Of a stretch of 20,348 bases of DNA, positions 19,837 through 20,348 are shown one piece after another. The stretch is taken from the IMG/VR virus record IMGVR_UViG_3300030390_000505, positions 1 through 20,348 of that record; one strand, given 5' to 3'. The position numbers and the translations under genes were made by a program. Below the pieces are notes generated by a model. That model did no database searches. It was not told the DNA's origin and saw only the letters and a program-made list of their open reading frames with translations. This DNA is from a virus. The first letter of the stretch is position 1; each line of letters starts with the position of its first letter.

Positions 19837-20348
19837 CTTCCTTGTTTAATATTAATAGTAGAAGAGCTACCACCGTTAGTAGTTATTTGATTTACTTTTC
19901 CTTCTTGCTCAATGCGTATGTTATATGAGCCATCTTTAGGTACTTGTATTTCCATAGCATCTTCTATCTGACGTAAGAATTTTAAGTTAACAGCCGTAAC
20001 AAAAGTACTAATCTGTGTATCACCATCATAACCCATAGCTGTACCTTTAACTCCGTCTGCTGACAGAGCTTTATCTGCTTTACCTAGCTCATCTATTTCC
20101 TGGATTACATCAAGCAAATCTTCTAAGAAATTTCCTGCAAGATAATCTATGTCCAGCTCTTGATACTCTAAATCATCTTGGGCTAAGTCATCCTGTTCTA
20201 GTTCGTCAAACTCAAGGAAGTCTACGTCAAGTACGTTACCTGCAGCCGCAGTAGTCTCTGTAGTCTCTATAGTTTTAGTTTCAGGGGGGTTGACAATTAG
20301 CATATTGTCTATCATATCTAGTGTTAGGTCTAGTATAACTGAAGGACT
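19833..20348 (-). CDS. Phage protein of unknown function, 5' end outside window
   Basis: The frame is open from the right edge. An ATG at 20315 would give 160 residues, but the 11 codons before it (SPSVILDLTLD) have no stop and no ribosome-binding site lies before that ATG, so the gene probably starts beyond the window. The product has an acidic middle (FLEFDELEQDDLAQDDLEYQ), a central domain (MGYDGDTQISTFVTAVNLKF) and a strand-rich end with EQEGKVNQITTN and TINIKQGS, a repeat-like pattern of short beta strands. I think similar proteins occur in marine phage late regions, perhaps virion proteins, but this is recall only. It reads leftward, as the terminase operon does. Confidence 0.72.
   Translation of the reverse strand, partial: SPSVILDLTLDMIDNMLIVNPPETKTIETTETTAAAGNVLDVDFLEFDELEQDDLAQDDLEYQELDIDYLAGNFLEDLLDVIQEIDELGKADKALSADGVKGTAMGYDGDTQISTFVTAVNLKFLRQIEDAMEIQVPKDGSYNIRIEQEGKVNQITTNGGSSSTINIKQGS

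Noticed and set aside
1-20348. CRISPR arrays, tRNA genes, integrase, single-subunit RNA polymerase
   Set aside because: None was found by eye: no regular spaced repeats, no cloverleaf recognised and no matching protein motifs.

Overview
The window looks like part of a tailed double-stranded DNA phage genome, most likely a lytic marine-type phage known mainly from uncultured sequences. It is AT-rich and tightly packed, with overlapping start and stop codons (ATGA, TAATG, GTGA). It carries terminase genes, a complete T7-like replication set and a vitamin B12-dependent ribonucleotide reductase. I see no integrase, CI-like repressor, tRNA, CRISPR array, rRNA or insertion sequence. I also see no single-subunit RNA polymerase gene, and the promoters that can be read are of the bacterial sigma70 type, so early transcription probably uses host RNA polymerase. 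The host cannot be named from the sequence.

Layout: (1) Positions 1-3688, minus strand: the head of the packaging/late operon, reading leftward. It holds the small terminase subunit, a one-helix membrane peptide, several very short Lys/Arg-rich proteins, a small conserved protein, the large terminase subunit, and the start of another gene cut by the window edge. (2) 3689-4658: a control region of about 970 bases with no gene. Two back-to-back sigma70 promoters form a large inverted repeat. Beyond them lie long inverted repeats, DnaA-box-like sites and a hairpin-rich stretch that could be a small RNA. (3) 4659-9921, plus strand: about twenty small early/accessory genes, mostly unrecognised, with one Cys-rich GP88-like protein, one DNMT3-like cytosine-C5 DNA methyltransferase with its own promoter, and a 19-residue membrane peptide. 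(4) 10015-19836, plus strand: the replication and nucleotide module. It holds an unknown protein, a TonB-like membrane protein, a single-stranded DNA-binding protein, a terminator, primase-helicase, DNA polymerase, endonuclease VII, a PD-(D/E)XK exonuclease, endonuclease I, a DUF3310-like protein, a membrane protein, class II ribonucleotide reductase and a small unknown. (5) 19833-20348, minus strand: the 3' part of a conserved-looking phage protein, converging on the early operon with overlapping stop codons.

How it fits together: the divergent promoters at about 3.7 kb would fire packaging/late genes leftward and early genes rightward. The right-edge gene again reads leftward, which is what one expects if the late block runs round a circular (circularly permuted) map until it meets the end of the early block. 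Polymerase, primase-helicase and SSB form a T7-style replisome. The three nucleases can process branched DNA and degrade DNA, and the class II reductase supplies deoxynucleotides without needing oxygen but requiring adenosylcobalamin from the host. The least explained parts are the non-coding control region, the TonB-like protein, the GATTGAACG repeats around the methyltransferase and the duplicated hairpin leaders in the early operon.
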